This document shows positions 10,455-23,870 of a stretch of 64,000 nucleotides of DNA, in pieces; position 1 is the first letter of the stretch, and each line of letters opens with the position of its first letter. The notes beneath the pieces were generated by a model. The model was not told the origin of the DNA. It saw only the letters and a list, made by a program, of their open reading frames with translations, and ran no database searches. The position numbers and the translations under genes are program-made. Source of the stretch: Loripinus fragilis (taxonomy: Eukaryota > Mollusca > Bivalvia > Lucinida > Lucinidae); the NCBI GenBank assembly GCA_964019695.1, contig OZ026522.1:21568477-21632476 (forward strand), given 5' to 3'.

Positions 10455-10692
10455 TGAGACGCAAATCGTGATTTCCCACAAAGTGGCATTTTGACAAGTG
10501 AATACTCAGACGAGCCTGTGCAGCCCATTGTAGAGCCTAACAACTCCAAATTGTGTTCTGTCAGTAGCTTAACAGTCATAGATATTCAAGCGACAAGCAA
10601 AGGCTCTGATCAGGCTGCGCGTAAGCGCAGGCTGATCTGAAGCTTTGCCGGTCGCACATACCACATTGTTGGAAATCTCATGCCGCGGCTCA
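10455..10692. mobile_element. Foldback MITE of the GATCAG-hairpin family, copy 1
   Basis: The right end CCACATTGTTGGAAATCTCA then TGCCGCGGCTCA is inverted relative to the diverged left end (TGAGACGCAAATCGTGATTT). Inside is the hairpin GGCTCTGATCAGGCTGCGCG and complement. Close copies lie at 33728-33962 and 47684-47890. I recognise this type from bivalve sequence. Confidence 0.7.
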
Positions 10693-11387
10693 GATGTTGG
10701 ATGTTGACTCTTACTCGATATAAAGCACAATCTGTCAGTCTAATTTGGGCTTTGGTAGTTCGATTGTGATCGAAGGGTCCTTTCCAGCATGACAGACGTA
10801 GAAGACTCTTTTGGAAGTACAAAGATGGATGAATCAGACCGAGCACTCGCCATACATTTCGCCTTAATGAAAGCTTTGACGCTTTCAATGTCAGTAGAAC
10901 ATTCAATTACGTCACCCGACTGTATACATGCATGAATCATCGCGAATTGCTAATATTTTAATTATACATGCATCAAGTAAGCTTGTGTCAATCAATCAAC
11001 ATGTTCTTTTCTCAGACTAGCACGTGTCTGAAAGAGAAAACGGAACCATGTGACTGACTCGAGATCCGATCCAGGATTTCAATAAGATTGGCCGGAACTC
11101 TTTAATTTGCCAGAAACACCCCTATATTTCCAGGGGATATTGGAACCGGACCTGATGCCAGTTGGACAATTTTGGGCCCATTATATACTGGACCATAGTA
11201 AATACAGAACCCGAAATTGATCATGACAAACCATCAAAATAAGCATGCGTCGAGCAAAGACTGAGATCAGCCTGGTCATCGACCCAGTCTGATTATTGTC
11301 TACGTGGTGCTCTCAGTGGATAACTATGGATCCAATCTTCCTTTATGTGGACGACGAAGACTTATCTGACTGGGCGGATCTATCTTT
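10693..11387. other. Unassigned stretch, no gene supported
   Basis: The sequence has no convincing frame. A fragment GATCAGCCTGGTCATCGACC near 11262 resembles the hairpin-family arm. Confidence 0.3.
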
Positions 11388-11540
11388 TTTTCATGCTCAA
11401 CTCAACTGAGCACGAAATGTTACTTAACATACCGACAAATGAAAAAGTTTTTTGCTTTAAGTCTCTCAGATGATGTATTTATCATGTAAATAAATGTTAA
11501 AATGCCAACAATTGTTGGCATTTTAACATTTATGAGCAAG
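11388..11540. mobile_element. Foldback element with 44-bp perfect palindromic core
   Basis: The left terminus TTTTTTTCATGCTCAACTCA matches the terminus at 34711. The centre at 11490-11533 is a perfect 44-base palindrome around CAACAATTGTTG. The right terminus is degraded. Confidence 0.6.
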
Positions 11541-12052
11541 ATAAATTTCAGGGACAATGTTTTATAACCTCGAGGCCAGATCTAAGCCCTTGCTTCGTGC
11601 ACGCTCATTCTGTTGGTTTGTCATGTCATTGTCCAATTATTGTCTTAGCGGAGGATCAAAAGTCATTTAATTCCATGAATGTATGAGATAACTCTTCGAA
11701 AAGGAAATCAATGATTGCATTTTAGTCCATTCATGATGAATAAAGATACACAAAGGGAATCATAAGTAGAAGGTGACAAACTTTTTAAAAGTTGCTGTCT
11801 CAGTATACCATGGGCGGACTCAAAGGGGGTGGGGACCTAACCTGGAAAATCACAAGTTGCTATATGTTCCCTTGGAGCGCTCCGAATTGGCATTTTACTG
11901 TTGGATCGAACCAAATTACCAGGGCGCAGTTACATGTTATAGAATATGTCACCGTGTATTATCTTACTGTTCCTCTATTTTCTCATATGCTACCTGCGTG
12001 TAACCTGAGAATGTTTTCAGAATAAAGTTTCGTACTTGTACTTGAAATACTG
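11541..12052. other. Unassigned stretch, nothing recognised
   Basis: No repeat partner in the window and no supported coding frame. Confidence 0.3.
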
Positions 12053-12116
12053 GTACGGACCCCCTCGGGAAACAAATGGACCCGACGGGTCCATTTGATT
12101 CTCGAGGGGGTCCGTA
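12053..12116. repeat. Near-perfect 64-bp palindrome
   Basis: Arms GTACGGACCCCCTCGGGAAA and CTCGAGGGGGTCCGTAC are inverted around GGACCCGACGGGTCC. It could form a cruciform of about 30 base pairs. No neighbouring gene suggests a terminator role. Confidence 0.65.
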
Positions 12117-13710
12117 CGGCCCTCTGTGAAATATATTGTTGACTAAAAAAACTACCCTACCCCTAACGGAATTTTCTGGATCGCGCAAGATATATGCAAA
12201 CCTGTCTTTGATAAAGCTAAAGAATAATGATGAAAAGATTCAAACCCGGGATTCAAACCGCGGATCGTACTAATGACATGTTATAGGCAAACCCCCTTCT
12301 TACATGATGAGGACCAGTTATGTTTTTGACATGTAATTCCTTAGGGATCAGATATGATATGCATTTGAATACATCGGATTGATCTATTAATGATTAGGAA
12401 CCACAAAAAATCCATTTTCTCTTTCGATATGACAAATGTCTGTTTGATTATTAGTCAGGGGCGATCGGGACTCCCGTGCGACTTTGATGCCGATTTATGG
12501 TGACCTATACCAAATCAAAGTTTAGGGGATAACTAATGAAAATCACCTGGTCACCCATCTGGGTTTCACATCAGCGCAATTTAAACGGTATGTCCATTGT
12601 AGTCTATGTCGATCAGGACTTTCTTGCATTTTTCTTGCCAATTTCAGTCGAAATGCACCAAATTTAAGCTTAGGAGGTTATTTATTAAAATTAACATGTC
12701 GCCCATAGTGTTCTCGCATCAGAACAAAAAGATGACGTCATTTAAATGACGCCTAATATGTAAATACCACATATATATTTGTTTTGTCCATTTCCAACGC
12801 ATGGAAATATTCCTTTAATAAACTGGCAGCCTTATCATGACTGAATACAAACTCTTTTAAATCGTAACATACAAAATATATTCAGATAGTGTGAAGTCAG
12901 TTCGAGGGTGGGACGTAAATGCCGCCACGATTTACGAATAAAAAGACAGTGGAGTGAATGGAAAACACGATAATGAACGGTGTAAATATAATCTCTTATG
13001 CTTATATATCGCGACCTCTAACCAATGACCTTTGGGTCTTTCTATTTCAAACGATTGATGCAGAATACGTAAAATGAGCCAGTCCGGGTAGAACATGTGT
13101 GTATTTCAAAGCTTTTATAGTAAATGTAAATAAATGCCAGAAAACCTTTTTTTCTAGTACAACATATCAATATTGTAAATAGAGTCACGCTCAAAAGCTT
13201 TTGGCTTATCTGTAGCTGCTTATCCTACACTCAAAGAAAAGATAATAGTAATAATCATTTGCATACACTATCAACCAATCTCATTAAAGTCCGATTTTGA
13301 CCCCTGAAGGATCAAACGTTAGAAGAGTCTACTTAGTAGTAAGTTCATGATATGGAAATAAGGATAAACCCTCTACAAGTTACCCATCGTACTTCGATAG
13401 CACGGCCAATAGAAAACTGTTACAATCGCATGCTTATAGGTAGAATCGTCTTAAAAGGTCAAAATCGGACAATAAGGCATTCTTGTTGATACGGCCAAAG
13501 AAATATCTGAATCCACATGAAAATAGTTGTTCAAAAGTCATAAGCATATTGACCACTGGCAATATTTTACATGAGTCCTCTTCTGCTCCACGGCAGCAAA
13601 ATCAGTACAATATAAATGGTTTACTTTGTACTTACACCGAGATGTTTCGCATACAGACATGCTGCAACTACATTTTATCAGCTGCAGAGGGGTTTCGGGG
13701 GCAGGAGGCA
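12117..13710. other. Mostly unassigned; holds one arm of a distant inverted pair
   Basis: The segment 12455-12580 is an inverted match to 16785-16915 (shared blocks: GCCGATTTATGGTGACCTAT and GGTCACCCATCT). The rest shows no gene. A B-box-like GGTTTGAATCC on the minus strand near 12250 lacks an A box. Confidence 0.45.
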
Positions 13711-13993
13711 ACATGCGCGGATCCAGGGATTTTTGTCAGTCTAATTTAGTCCTCAGCTTATTTTACAGTTTACAGAGGGGGTCCAATGGTTTTATTGCTG
13801 AGAAAACTATACTTATACTTTACCAAGGATCCAGAGGGGGTCCATTATTTTCCAAGGGGGGGGGGTGTCAAACTTTTTCCAGGGGTAGGGTCCAAATGCT
13901 AATTTCTTTAGAAACAAATGTACGCACTTGTTATTTTCCAGGGGGGGGGGGGGGGTGTCCGGACCCCCTATCCCCCTCTGGATCCGCACATGG
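13711..13993. mobile_element. Inverted-repeat element with G tracts
   Basis: It is bounded by CATGCGCGGATCCAGGG on the left and CCCTCTGGATCCGCACATG on the right. G runs lie near 13855-13865 and at 13941-13955. A related element lies at 17132-17352. Confidence 0.6.
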
Positions 13994-14214
13994 GCAATGT
14001 CATCATAACGGGACAATATTTATCACAGTCCCGCTTCTAACCATAATTGTCAGGCATCGATTTGTCAGGATTAATGACAGATGAGGTTTTCCAAATGATG
14101 CACTGGTACTGCGCACGATTGACACCTTCGAGAAACACAGCTCTTGGAAGTGGTAGTTTTTGCAATTCAGCTTTTTTTCTCCCAAATATCAACTACGTCA
14201 ACGCAGTGAGTCGA

Positions 14215-14430
14215 ACAATATCGGTGACTGGCTAAAACAAAGTAAGAAAGACGGCAAAGATCAGGGATCGATACAATCAAGTACCACACCTGACACAGGA
14301 TACAAATGGGAAAGTAACAAACTCACAGTTAAACATCACAGACGAGAGCCAAGAAGTCAGGACAATTTACAAATATATTACTCTAGTGCATCCGCCACAG
14401 TGCTTTCTAAGGGCACTGAGCCGAGGTGAA
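14215..14430 (+). repeat. Family B repeat, copy 1
   Basis: Shares ATCGATACAATCAAGTACCA, ACACCTGACACAGGATAC and AATGGGAAAGT with the copies at 28866-29090 (plus) and 37340-37680 (minus). A stub lies at 55925-55966. Family B starts with the same AAAGTAAGT-type end as family A. Confidence 0.7.
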
Positions 14431-14589
14431 AGAATGCTTCGTGGATAGAGTCTCTAGCATAGCTAAATGCCTGCCAATATGATTTCTTGCTCTTTCCTGA
14501 CATTGAACTAGTTAATATCAGCACCTGAAAGTGCATGGAATTCGATCAGAGCCCTGGTTGTGACATCACCAATGCCGCATTGACATCTT

Positions 14590-15400
14590 TAATAAGTGTT
14601 CTGATCTTAGAAAATTGATGATATATGAGCAAGACTGTTTAAGAAAATGTAAACTATCAACACTCTGCAATGGTTTTATATATGTTTTATTTAAGCGACG
14701 AAAACAAAATTTGCTCCTCTGCAAAACTGGGAGTAGGGTTGTGCATTAGCTCATATAAGACAAAATATTTAAGATAGAAAAGCAAACTTTGGTTTTTGTA
14801 TTCGTCAATTGAGTATAGGTTTGTTAAACCTAATCTAAAACGATATTCATTTATATTCCATAGGGAACAATGTTAAACATATATGATAATTTTACTCTTA
14901 ATTCAATACTTCGGCCAAAGGCCTTTATCAAGAAAAAACATGCACTTCAATGTCAACTACATAGTCTCTGTTCCACCATCTTGTAGTTGACATTGAAGTG
15001 CAAGTTTTTTTGATAATGGCCTTTGGCCGAATATTGAATTAAGAGTACAATTATAATAATAATCTAAAACGGTTTGAAACCGACTCAGAGCAGTCGTTAA
15101 ACTAAATGACGATAGCCAAAATTACCACTTTTAAATTATAATAAAGTTCATGTAACGCACATAATACAACTTGTAGCCGTAAGCAGCTGTCATATATAGT
15201 AAAGCCATCCAGTAATTTGCAGACTATTAGAATGTTCATTGATTAGCTAGTTTTAAAGTTTTTTTTCTGTAGCTCAAACTTTCAATTTTCTTATTCTCAA
15301 ATTGATAAAGTAACATATGTAACAAGCTGTTACAGGCTAACGCCCATGCTTACAGTGTGCAAACATCTCAAATTCGATGCACCTTGAATTTGTACATACG
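14590..15400. repeat. Tandem paralogous unit 1 (about 0.65 kb plus MITE insert)
   Basis: Aligns with 15895-16510 at several blocks in the same order: ATGAGCAAGAC, TTTTATATATGTTTTATTTA, AAAAGCAAACTTTGG, GTAACGCACATAA, TTTCTGTAGCTCAAACTTTC and GTAACATATGTAACA. A 155-base foldback interrupts it at 14893. It is noncoding. Confidence 0.65.
14893..15047. mobile_element. Foldback MITE flanked by TA
   Basis: Arms of about 65 bases (CTCTTAATTCAATACTTCGG, CCAAAGGCC, TGCACTTCAATGTCAACTAC) are inverted around a short loop near 14980. TA lies at both ends, consistent with Tc1/mariner-type integration. It sits inside tandem unit 1 and is absent from unit 2. Confidence 0.78.
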
Positions 15401-15894
15401 ATAGAGTATATCTAAAGGTGTTTAGGATGGAGCAGGTCAATACTCAGCTTGCAGTCAAAATCTTGTTTGATGATTATTCTGGGTTTTTTTATCAGATGAG
15501 GAGGACAATTATTTTACCAGAGAAGCAGAAATAATAATCGATATTGTATATTACTTGGATAAGGATTGGTTTAGAAGATTTACATTAGAAAGGGACATTT
15601 ACTAAATTGTACTGTTTAAATGTGAAACGATTATTTTCTATGTTCCTCTAGGAAGAATCTTTATTTTAGAATTATTCATATTAGGAAATATTAAAAAACA
15701 AATATTTATAACATCTGTAACAAAGGTACAGGGGCTTAACAATCATCAATACCTAAGGCTTAGGCACCAGAGGCTGGAGACTTTAGCTAGGAAAACATGC
15801 GAAATATATTCTTTTTATCCTGAAATATCATCTCTTACATCAAGTCAATGTCCTTGCTCATTAATTATGTCATGAAACATATGTTACAACCTTT

Positions 15895-16510
15895 AACAAG
15901 TGCTTCAATCTTGTTGTTAAACCTGCAAATTCTATAAGTCTAATAATATGAGCAAGACAATCCCAAATATGCAAGATATCCAACAGCAGCAAATGTTTTC
16001 ATATATTTTTTACTTAAATGACGCCTACCAAATTCGGCTCCTTAAAATTGGGTATAGCTTTTGGGTTGTTTAATTGCACGTACAAGACACTATATTTAAA
16101 GTATAAAAGCAAACTTTTGATTCTTCTCTAACCAAAATGAGTTTGTTAGTACAAAATAATCAAAACATTTTGGAAAATGCACATATCAGCTAAAAAGTAA
16201 ATGATATTGGTTACAAGTTTCATGTTTAAAGGGTAATCTAATTAAAGTAACGTACATAACACCACAGGAAGCTGTAGTTTTGCTCCAAAAGAATTTATAT
16301 GTAGCTAAAGTTGTCAATATGCAGACCATATGAGTAATCTAAATAATTAGCAATTTTTCTGTAGCTCAAACTTTTAAATTTCTTTTTTTCTAAACTTAAT
16401 ATGGTAACATATGTAACAGGCTGTCAGAGACTAACACCCCGGCGAACATAGTGCAATCATCTATTAAAAGACGCAGCTTGGAATCCTCTTTTAGATAGGA
16501 TAAGCTTGCA
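15895..16510. repeat. Tandem paralogous unit 2
   Basis: Uninterrupted partner of 14590-15400. It also carries two GTAAC motifs about 154 bases apart (near 16250 and 16404). Confidence 0.65.
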
Positions 16511-17131
16511 AAATTCCCCAGGGGGAGCAATAACATTCTCAGCCATCAGTTTAAAGGTAGCCCGATAAGCTGGGTATTTATAGGAAATCTACGGTATTTT
16601 GCATGCAAAATAAATAATTCATTGTCAAAGTCAGGTAAAGCATTGATGTAACCATCATATGACTAAAATAATTGATATTATGTTAAAAAAAGCGTTCGTG
16701 TTGGATAAATATGACCATACCAACCAAACTATAGCTTTTATTAACGGGCAGTTTCTTATTATGGTCGCCATTTTTATGACGTCATAACTAGCCTCAGACG
16801 CGGATTTGAGATGGGTGACCACCTTTAAATCAAAGGTAAGACTCCACTGAAGGTTTTGATATAGGTCACCATAAATCGGCACACAATTCGCACGGGACCT
16901 ATTTTTTGTCCCTATGGGCCCTGACTATATTTCAAAATTGACAGAAAGGTCGCTTATGTTCATCTTGCAAAAGAGATTTTCAACTCAAACACCATTTAAT
17001 CTGAAATGCCTGTTGATAGATACTGAAAAATCTTGGTTCCAGAATTTTCACACAGACAAACAAAGAGACTTTCATAAAAACAAACAAAACAGTTAAAAAG
17101 TAAATAACAACAACACACAGCCCTCTCTTCT
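16511..17131. other. Unassigned; holds the second arm of the 12.5/16.8 kb inverted pair
   Basis: 16785-16915 is the inverted partner of 12455-12580. No gene is supported in the remainder. Confidence 0.4.
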
Positions 17132-17352
17132 CATGCGCGGATCAAGAATTTTTTTTGCAAGAGGGTTCCTACTCGATTCTGACAGTGTTTTATTTTAGTT
17201 TATGTGGGGAGAGAGAGAGGATCCAAATACAATTAAAAGCGGGCCGTAAATGACGTTTCCCTGGCGGGCCGATGATGGCTCAACAACATTATATGCTGGT
17301 TAAGTAGCTTTGCAATTTGCCGGGGGGGGGGGGGGGGGGGGGGGTCCGGATC
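17132..17352. mobile_element. Degraded G-tract element related to 13711-13993
   Basis: Starts with CATGCGCGGATCAAGAATTT and ends with a run of about 23 G (17322-17344) followed by TCCGGATCAGTG. It also has CTGGCGGGCC near 17262, shared with the hairpin at 28410. Confidence 0.5.
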
Positions 17353-18878
<1,526 letters not shown>

Positions 18879-19008
18879 GTCTTGTAAGTCATTATCGTCT
18901 GTGGAGAGATAAAGGATAACCCTTAAAGTGTTTAGTTTGTAAACTGGAATCCTTTGGATGATGCTCTGGACTAATAACCTGATCCAATTTAAAATTTTTG
19001 AAGAAAGC

Positions 19009-19069
19009 AAACAAATTGTCCCAGGTCAGGCTGCTTTAGGAGCAGCCTGACCAGGGACTATTTTGTTTG
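19009..19069. repeat. Hairpin of the GTCAGGCTG type
   Basis: CAAACAAATTGTCCCAGGTC, AGGCTGCT and the inverted AGCAGCCTGACC ... TTTGTTTG form an imperfect stem of about 28 base pairs. Confidence 0.6.
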
Positions 19070-20689
19070 CACATGGCTTTTAAATTGAGTAGTTAGGTTC
19101 TTACACTCAAAGAGTTAATCAGGATTTCCAATTGTAACATATAATTACCAATCCTTCTAATACTGCGTGAAATAAACACCAAAGAGTTGTAATTTCATGA
19201 AATAGATTATCCATGTAATTCTGATTATATTAGTCTTAAGTGCACTCTCTGTACTTTCTAGCAAAATCATTCCACTTTACTGGAGCTAATAGTTGGCAAT
19301 CCGAATCGAAAAAAGATGTATATTTTTGGTTTTGTTGGCATTTTTGAGTACATTTGTTAGACTACTTTTCACATAATATTTAGCATGTGTACAAAGCCAT
19401 AGGGGTGGATGCCAAGTCTGAATTTGCATATGAAGGCCAGAAATTAGGTCAAAGGTCATTGAGTGCAAAAATGAGACAATATATACTACTGTAAAACAAC
19501 TTTATCTTTTTATATGTAAACATATTTCATTTCAAGCCAAATTTTGTATGCTTATAGTTATAAGTCTGAAAAACATTGAGAAAATAGTTTTTATAACTAA
19601 ATGTTCATATGTCGACTTTAAAATGGGGTCAAAGGTCATCAAGTGCAACAATCGGAGCATTTTTACAAACTGTGTTTCTTTTTTTCTCTGGTCCAACAAC
19701 AAGATGCTTTTTAAACTCTAAAAAGGGTAGTAGTCTTTCAGAAGGCTTAAATTAACATGCTTATTATTAAAGAAACCCCCTTAGAAGCATCCTTTTTATG
19801 GATTTTGCAAAGACAAACATCGTAAGTTTTGTACAATTCTGATGGAAATTTTACCTCCATTGGGCTTAACTGAGATATATGGGCTACTTTGAGAGTTTGC
19901 TGCTCCTCTCAGAAAATGAAATTATTTTCAGTTTTGGACATGTCTTGGGGCCTTAGAAACCCATAATTTAATAACTTTTCTGTGGTCATTTTTCTATAAA
20001 TAACCTGTAATCAAGGTTACCCTACTGGCATTGAAAATAACAGTACACACAGTACAAGGCTAATGATGATTTGTTTTAAAAGTATTAGTGAAACAGTTTA
20101 AGCATTAAATGCTTAAACTAGACATAAAAATCAATTGCATACATCTGTGATATGTATTTCTGCTCGTCAGCGATACGTATGTTACATTTTATACTAAATT
20201 GAAGATAATGACTAAAGAAATTACATGTATTAGAATCAACTATGATACCTGACCTGAAATATACATGATATTGATCTAAATTCGATTTGAAAATGTTCAT
20301 TTTCATATATTTGAAATTGATTATAACTTTTTAACTTGCAATGAAGTGAAATCAAGTAAATATTTAAATGTGCTAATCAGTATGTAATTTGTACTGGCTC
20401 CAGCATGTAATGCATAGCTGCTTACAGATTCATTTTTCTATTATTTACATTGCATTTGGAATTGGCAAAACATCTTTCATAATGAAATCAAATTATAATA
20501 TATTAACAATAATGGATCTTAATTTGCTGCACATATATTAATGAGGTAACGTAGGTTTCAAAAGGTGCCTTACATAAATGGATAAAGGTAGTAAATTGTT
20601 GTTAGGCTTATATAAATTGTGGGTCTGCTCTCCACAATTCGCTTACATATACTACAGACATTTTATTCTATATAAGACTTAATTAAAAA

Positions 20690-20760
20690 AGTGCTATGGG
20701 TTGGTCTGCAATATGTGAATGTGGCATTTCCTGGTCTTACTCAATTACTTTTTGTAATTG
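20690..20760 (-). repeat. Family A start fragment
   Basis: GGTTGGTCTGCAATATGTGA then ATGTGGCATTTCCTGGTC matches, on the minus strand, the start of family A. A short inverted echo (CATTCATATTGCAG) follows near 20775. Confidence 0.5.
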
Positions 20761-22885
20761 GCTTGGTTCTTTTACATTCATATTGCAGTTTTCAGATTTC
20801 TACCAATGGTACATACCGATAAACTTGCAATCTACATTATGATTTATAAATATTGACTTAATATCAATAATTTAATTAAAATAGCATAGCTATATTTCAT
20901 AAATCTAGTGGCAAGGCAGGAATTAAGGCAGGGGTAGTGCTGAGTGTCTTCTATAGCAGGTATAGGTTTTTTAAGATTGCAAATATAACATCGTAGTACA
21001 GAACCAGCATGGCTTATGTCCAAATATAGGCTGTTACATAGATCTAGTATTCAAGATTTTCCTTGAATGCTGAATACTTTTAATTTTCACTTTTCACTGT
21101 TGACAATAACATTATAAAATTAATTTATCATCTGTCCCCATTAAAATCTTCAATGTTTTATTGAACTAGATTTCATATCATATTGTAAATTATGATTATC
21201 TCATTATATTCCTCAGCAATTTTGATAGAAACTATTCTGCTTGTTAATAATCTTAGACTAAGGTTGGTTGAGGTAAGGGTACCTGAACCATGTAGCAGTC
21301 TGGTAAAACATCTGAACATATTTCATTTAAACATAAACAACTAATCATTCGAACGTTAGTGATACTTGATTTTAAAGATCAGTTGACTGTTTTGTTTTAT
21401 TCTTAAGCATAAAACAAAAACATGACTCCCAAAATTGACTAGTATGGTTTGCATCTCTGAAACTCACAGATTAAACTGAATGTTGAAAAAGTAGTGTCAC
21501 ATTCAGCTAATTTATTTGCTCTTCTTATTCACAAGGTAGTCTGTTTTTAGTTTTGTTTATGCACTATTTGATTTTTTTGAGCTATTTGTAACCCTAGTAC
21601 ATGTTTTATATATGTCTTTTGAAAAGTGAGTTATGGTCTGTTTGTTGGTTTTGAAAGGTTTACTAAATTAGTCTCATTGTGATAGTCTTACATATATATA
21701 TGCAAAACCATTGAACATGTGAACAACATTGCTGACAACAGCTTGTAGAAAGCATTTTAAGCATAAACTTGCTCACTCTTGTATCTATATCCTTGTAGAT
21801 ATTTGAGGACTGTCTTGTATATAGTGAAAGGATAGTAGTTCAGTTTTATTTCAAGAGTAATGCCATATTAAAACTACACATTTCGAGTATGTTACCAGCT
21901 ACAAGTGCTATCCAATCTGATATATTGCATTTGTATCTACGAGCAGTAGATGCATACATTAATGTAAGTCACCTACCCTATATGCAACCAATCCCTGTCT
22001 TAGCAAATTGTCATGGCTAACAGATAGATTCTACACTAGAACAGGCGAGTTAACTATCTTAGGATCTTATATATATCAAGCAAATCAGAGATGTTAAACC
22101 AATGGATTATGCTAGTAAATGTACATATTAGATAACCATTTCAGGACAAATTTACTCTAAATACTAAGAAATGACCCCAAACTGATGGAAAAACTATGAA
22201 CACAATCAAATCACCAGGTGCTCCAATATGATGAATGCCTGTGTTCCCAAGAAGTCACCAGACATCTGTTTTGGGGAAATTTAATTTGGAATAAAACTTG
22301 CATTGGCATTTTACAGTTAAAAAGAATAGCATTAAGAAACACATGCCAATAACCTCATAGCATTTGATCTCTATCATCATTGCAAAAATAATAAGCAAAA
22401 TTGTTTAATAATGATACTTAGAATTGAGTCTATCGACACTGAAACAATTACAATGTATAAAAAGTTGCGCTGTGAAAGACATAGATATATATATTTTATG
22501 GTATCTTAAAATAAGAGGTTAACTTTAATATCATATTATACTGCTTCTATATATGGATGAATACGTTTACACAAGCATCCTGATTTTAAAGAAATGCTGC
22601 TTTTGAATCTACATCATTTCATTAATATGTGCAAATGAAAGGACACACCTACAATTAAATGTTTAAAGTTATATGGAGGAGTACCCTTAATGTCAGGGCT
22701 ATTTCCATGATATACCCCACAAAAAAGTAACAATTTTTTCACTGGATGGTCATTATTAGAAATGTACCTGTATATTTGCTTTATGTTATGTATGTTACCA
22801 TCTGCTAACAGGCCGATGTGAAGACCAATGTGAGGATATATTCCTTCCATTATATGGTATTTACCATATTCTATCATAGTTTCAA

Positions 22886-22962
22886 CACGCTTCATGTTTT
22901 ATAAAAGGAGGATTGGTCTTTGTGCCTCATGTTTTATAAAAGGAGGATTGGTCTTTGTGTTT
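22886..22962. repeat. Tandem duplication of about 36 bp
   Basis: TCATGTTTTATAAAAGGAGG then ATTGGTCTTTGTG occurs twice in direct succession, identical apart from the first base. It must be recent compared with the diverged surroundings. Confidence 0.9.
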
Positions 22963-23870
22963 TCATGAAGCTATGCTTAGTACATGCAATTAGCAGGTAG
23001 TGGCCTTGTAAAAAGTGTTTTACAATTACTCATAGATGGGAACAAACACAACAAATGTGTGAAATGAGAAAAGAAATATATTTTAGTCCTATAAGCATCA
23101 TATCATGGCCAAGTCCTTCATGAAAGCTGTAGCTAGGAACATATACATTTGAGAAATGACTCAATTTCAGATTGTAAAATGTAACGTAAGTAACAACTTA
23201 AACACACCTAATGTATAAAAAGATAGATAATTGCATAAAATGACGTATACATACAAAGCATTAAGCAAAAAGAAAATATTTCTTTAAAATGAAATGGTTA
23301 TTCTTAGTTGTATTACATTTAATTAATTGATTTTATACAGTAACATACTTTACATGCCTATTATGAATATTTGACTGCGGGAAACTTGGTAAATCATTTC
23401 TTTCCAAACATGATAGACACACACCTAGCAGGATAGCAATAAAAAATGTCTTCCATTAGGATAGAAGGGAATTTAAAATTTGAATTTTGCCCCTATATAA
23501 ATAAAATATTGCTGCAATTTTCACTGATTTTGCACTTAAATGACCTTTGATCCAAACACACACCATGCCTTGATGATGCTGTTTGTTTATACAGCATGGC
23601 TGTATTATCCAAAAGAGATTTTGCATTACTTTGAATCATAATTTTGGTTAGCTAATTGATAAAAACGCTAAAATCTGACATATATACAAGAATTTGCACT
23701 CAGTTGACCTTTGACCTAATTCTGGGACTTTGGGGCATTTCCAGACTTGGCATCCACCCCTATCCTTCTTAAAACACATCAAGATACACTTTGAGCATGG
23801 ATGCCAAAATGTACTCAAAAATGCCAACAGAATTTTTTTTTCAGGCTCTGGATGGCCAACTATAAGATAA

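Larger units (their letters stand above)
19288..23863. mobile_element. 4.6-kb non-coding element with long diverged terminal inverted repeats
   Basis: Left arm 19288-19650 and right arm about 23535-23863 are inverted and colinear. Shared blocks in order are ATAGTTGGC, TTGTTGGCATTTTTGAGTAC, ATAGGGGTGGATGCCAAGTC, TAGGTCAAAGGTCA and a second TCAAAGGTCAT about 179 bases further in on both sides. The arms are strongly diverged and the 3.9-kb interior has no supported ORF, so this is an old, non-autonomous or fully decayed DNA transposon, or two solo elements in opposite orientation. No target duplication could be defined. Confidence 0.55.

Noticed and set aside
12053..12116. Transcription terminator
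   Set aside because: A palindrome without a neighbouring gene in an animal genome is better read as a foldback remnant.
12240..12300. Another tRNA-like head (minus strand GGTTTGAATCC)
   Set aside because: No A box at the right distance and no shared SINE tail.
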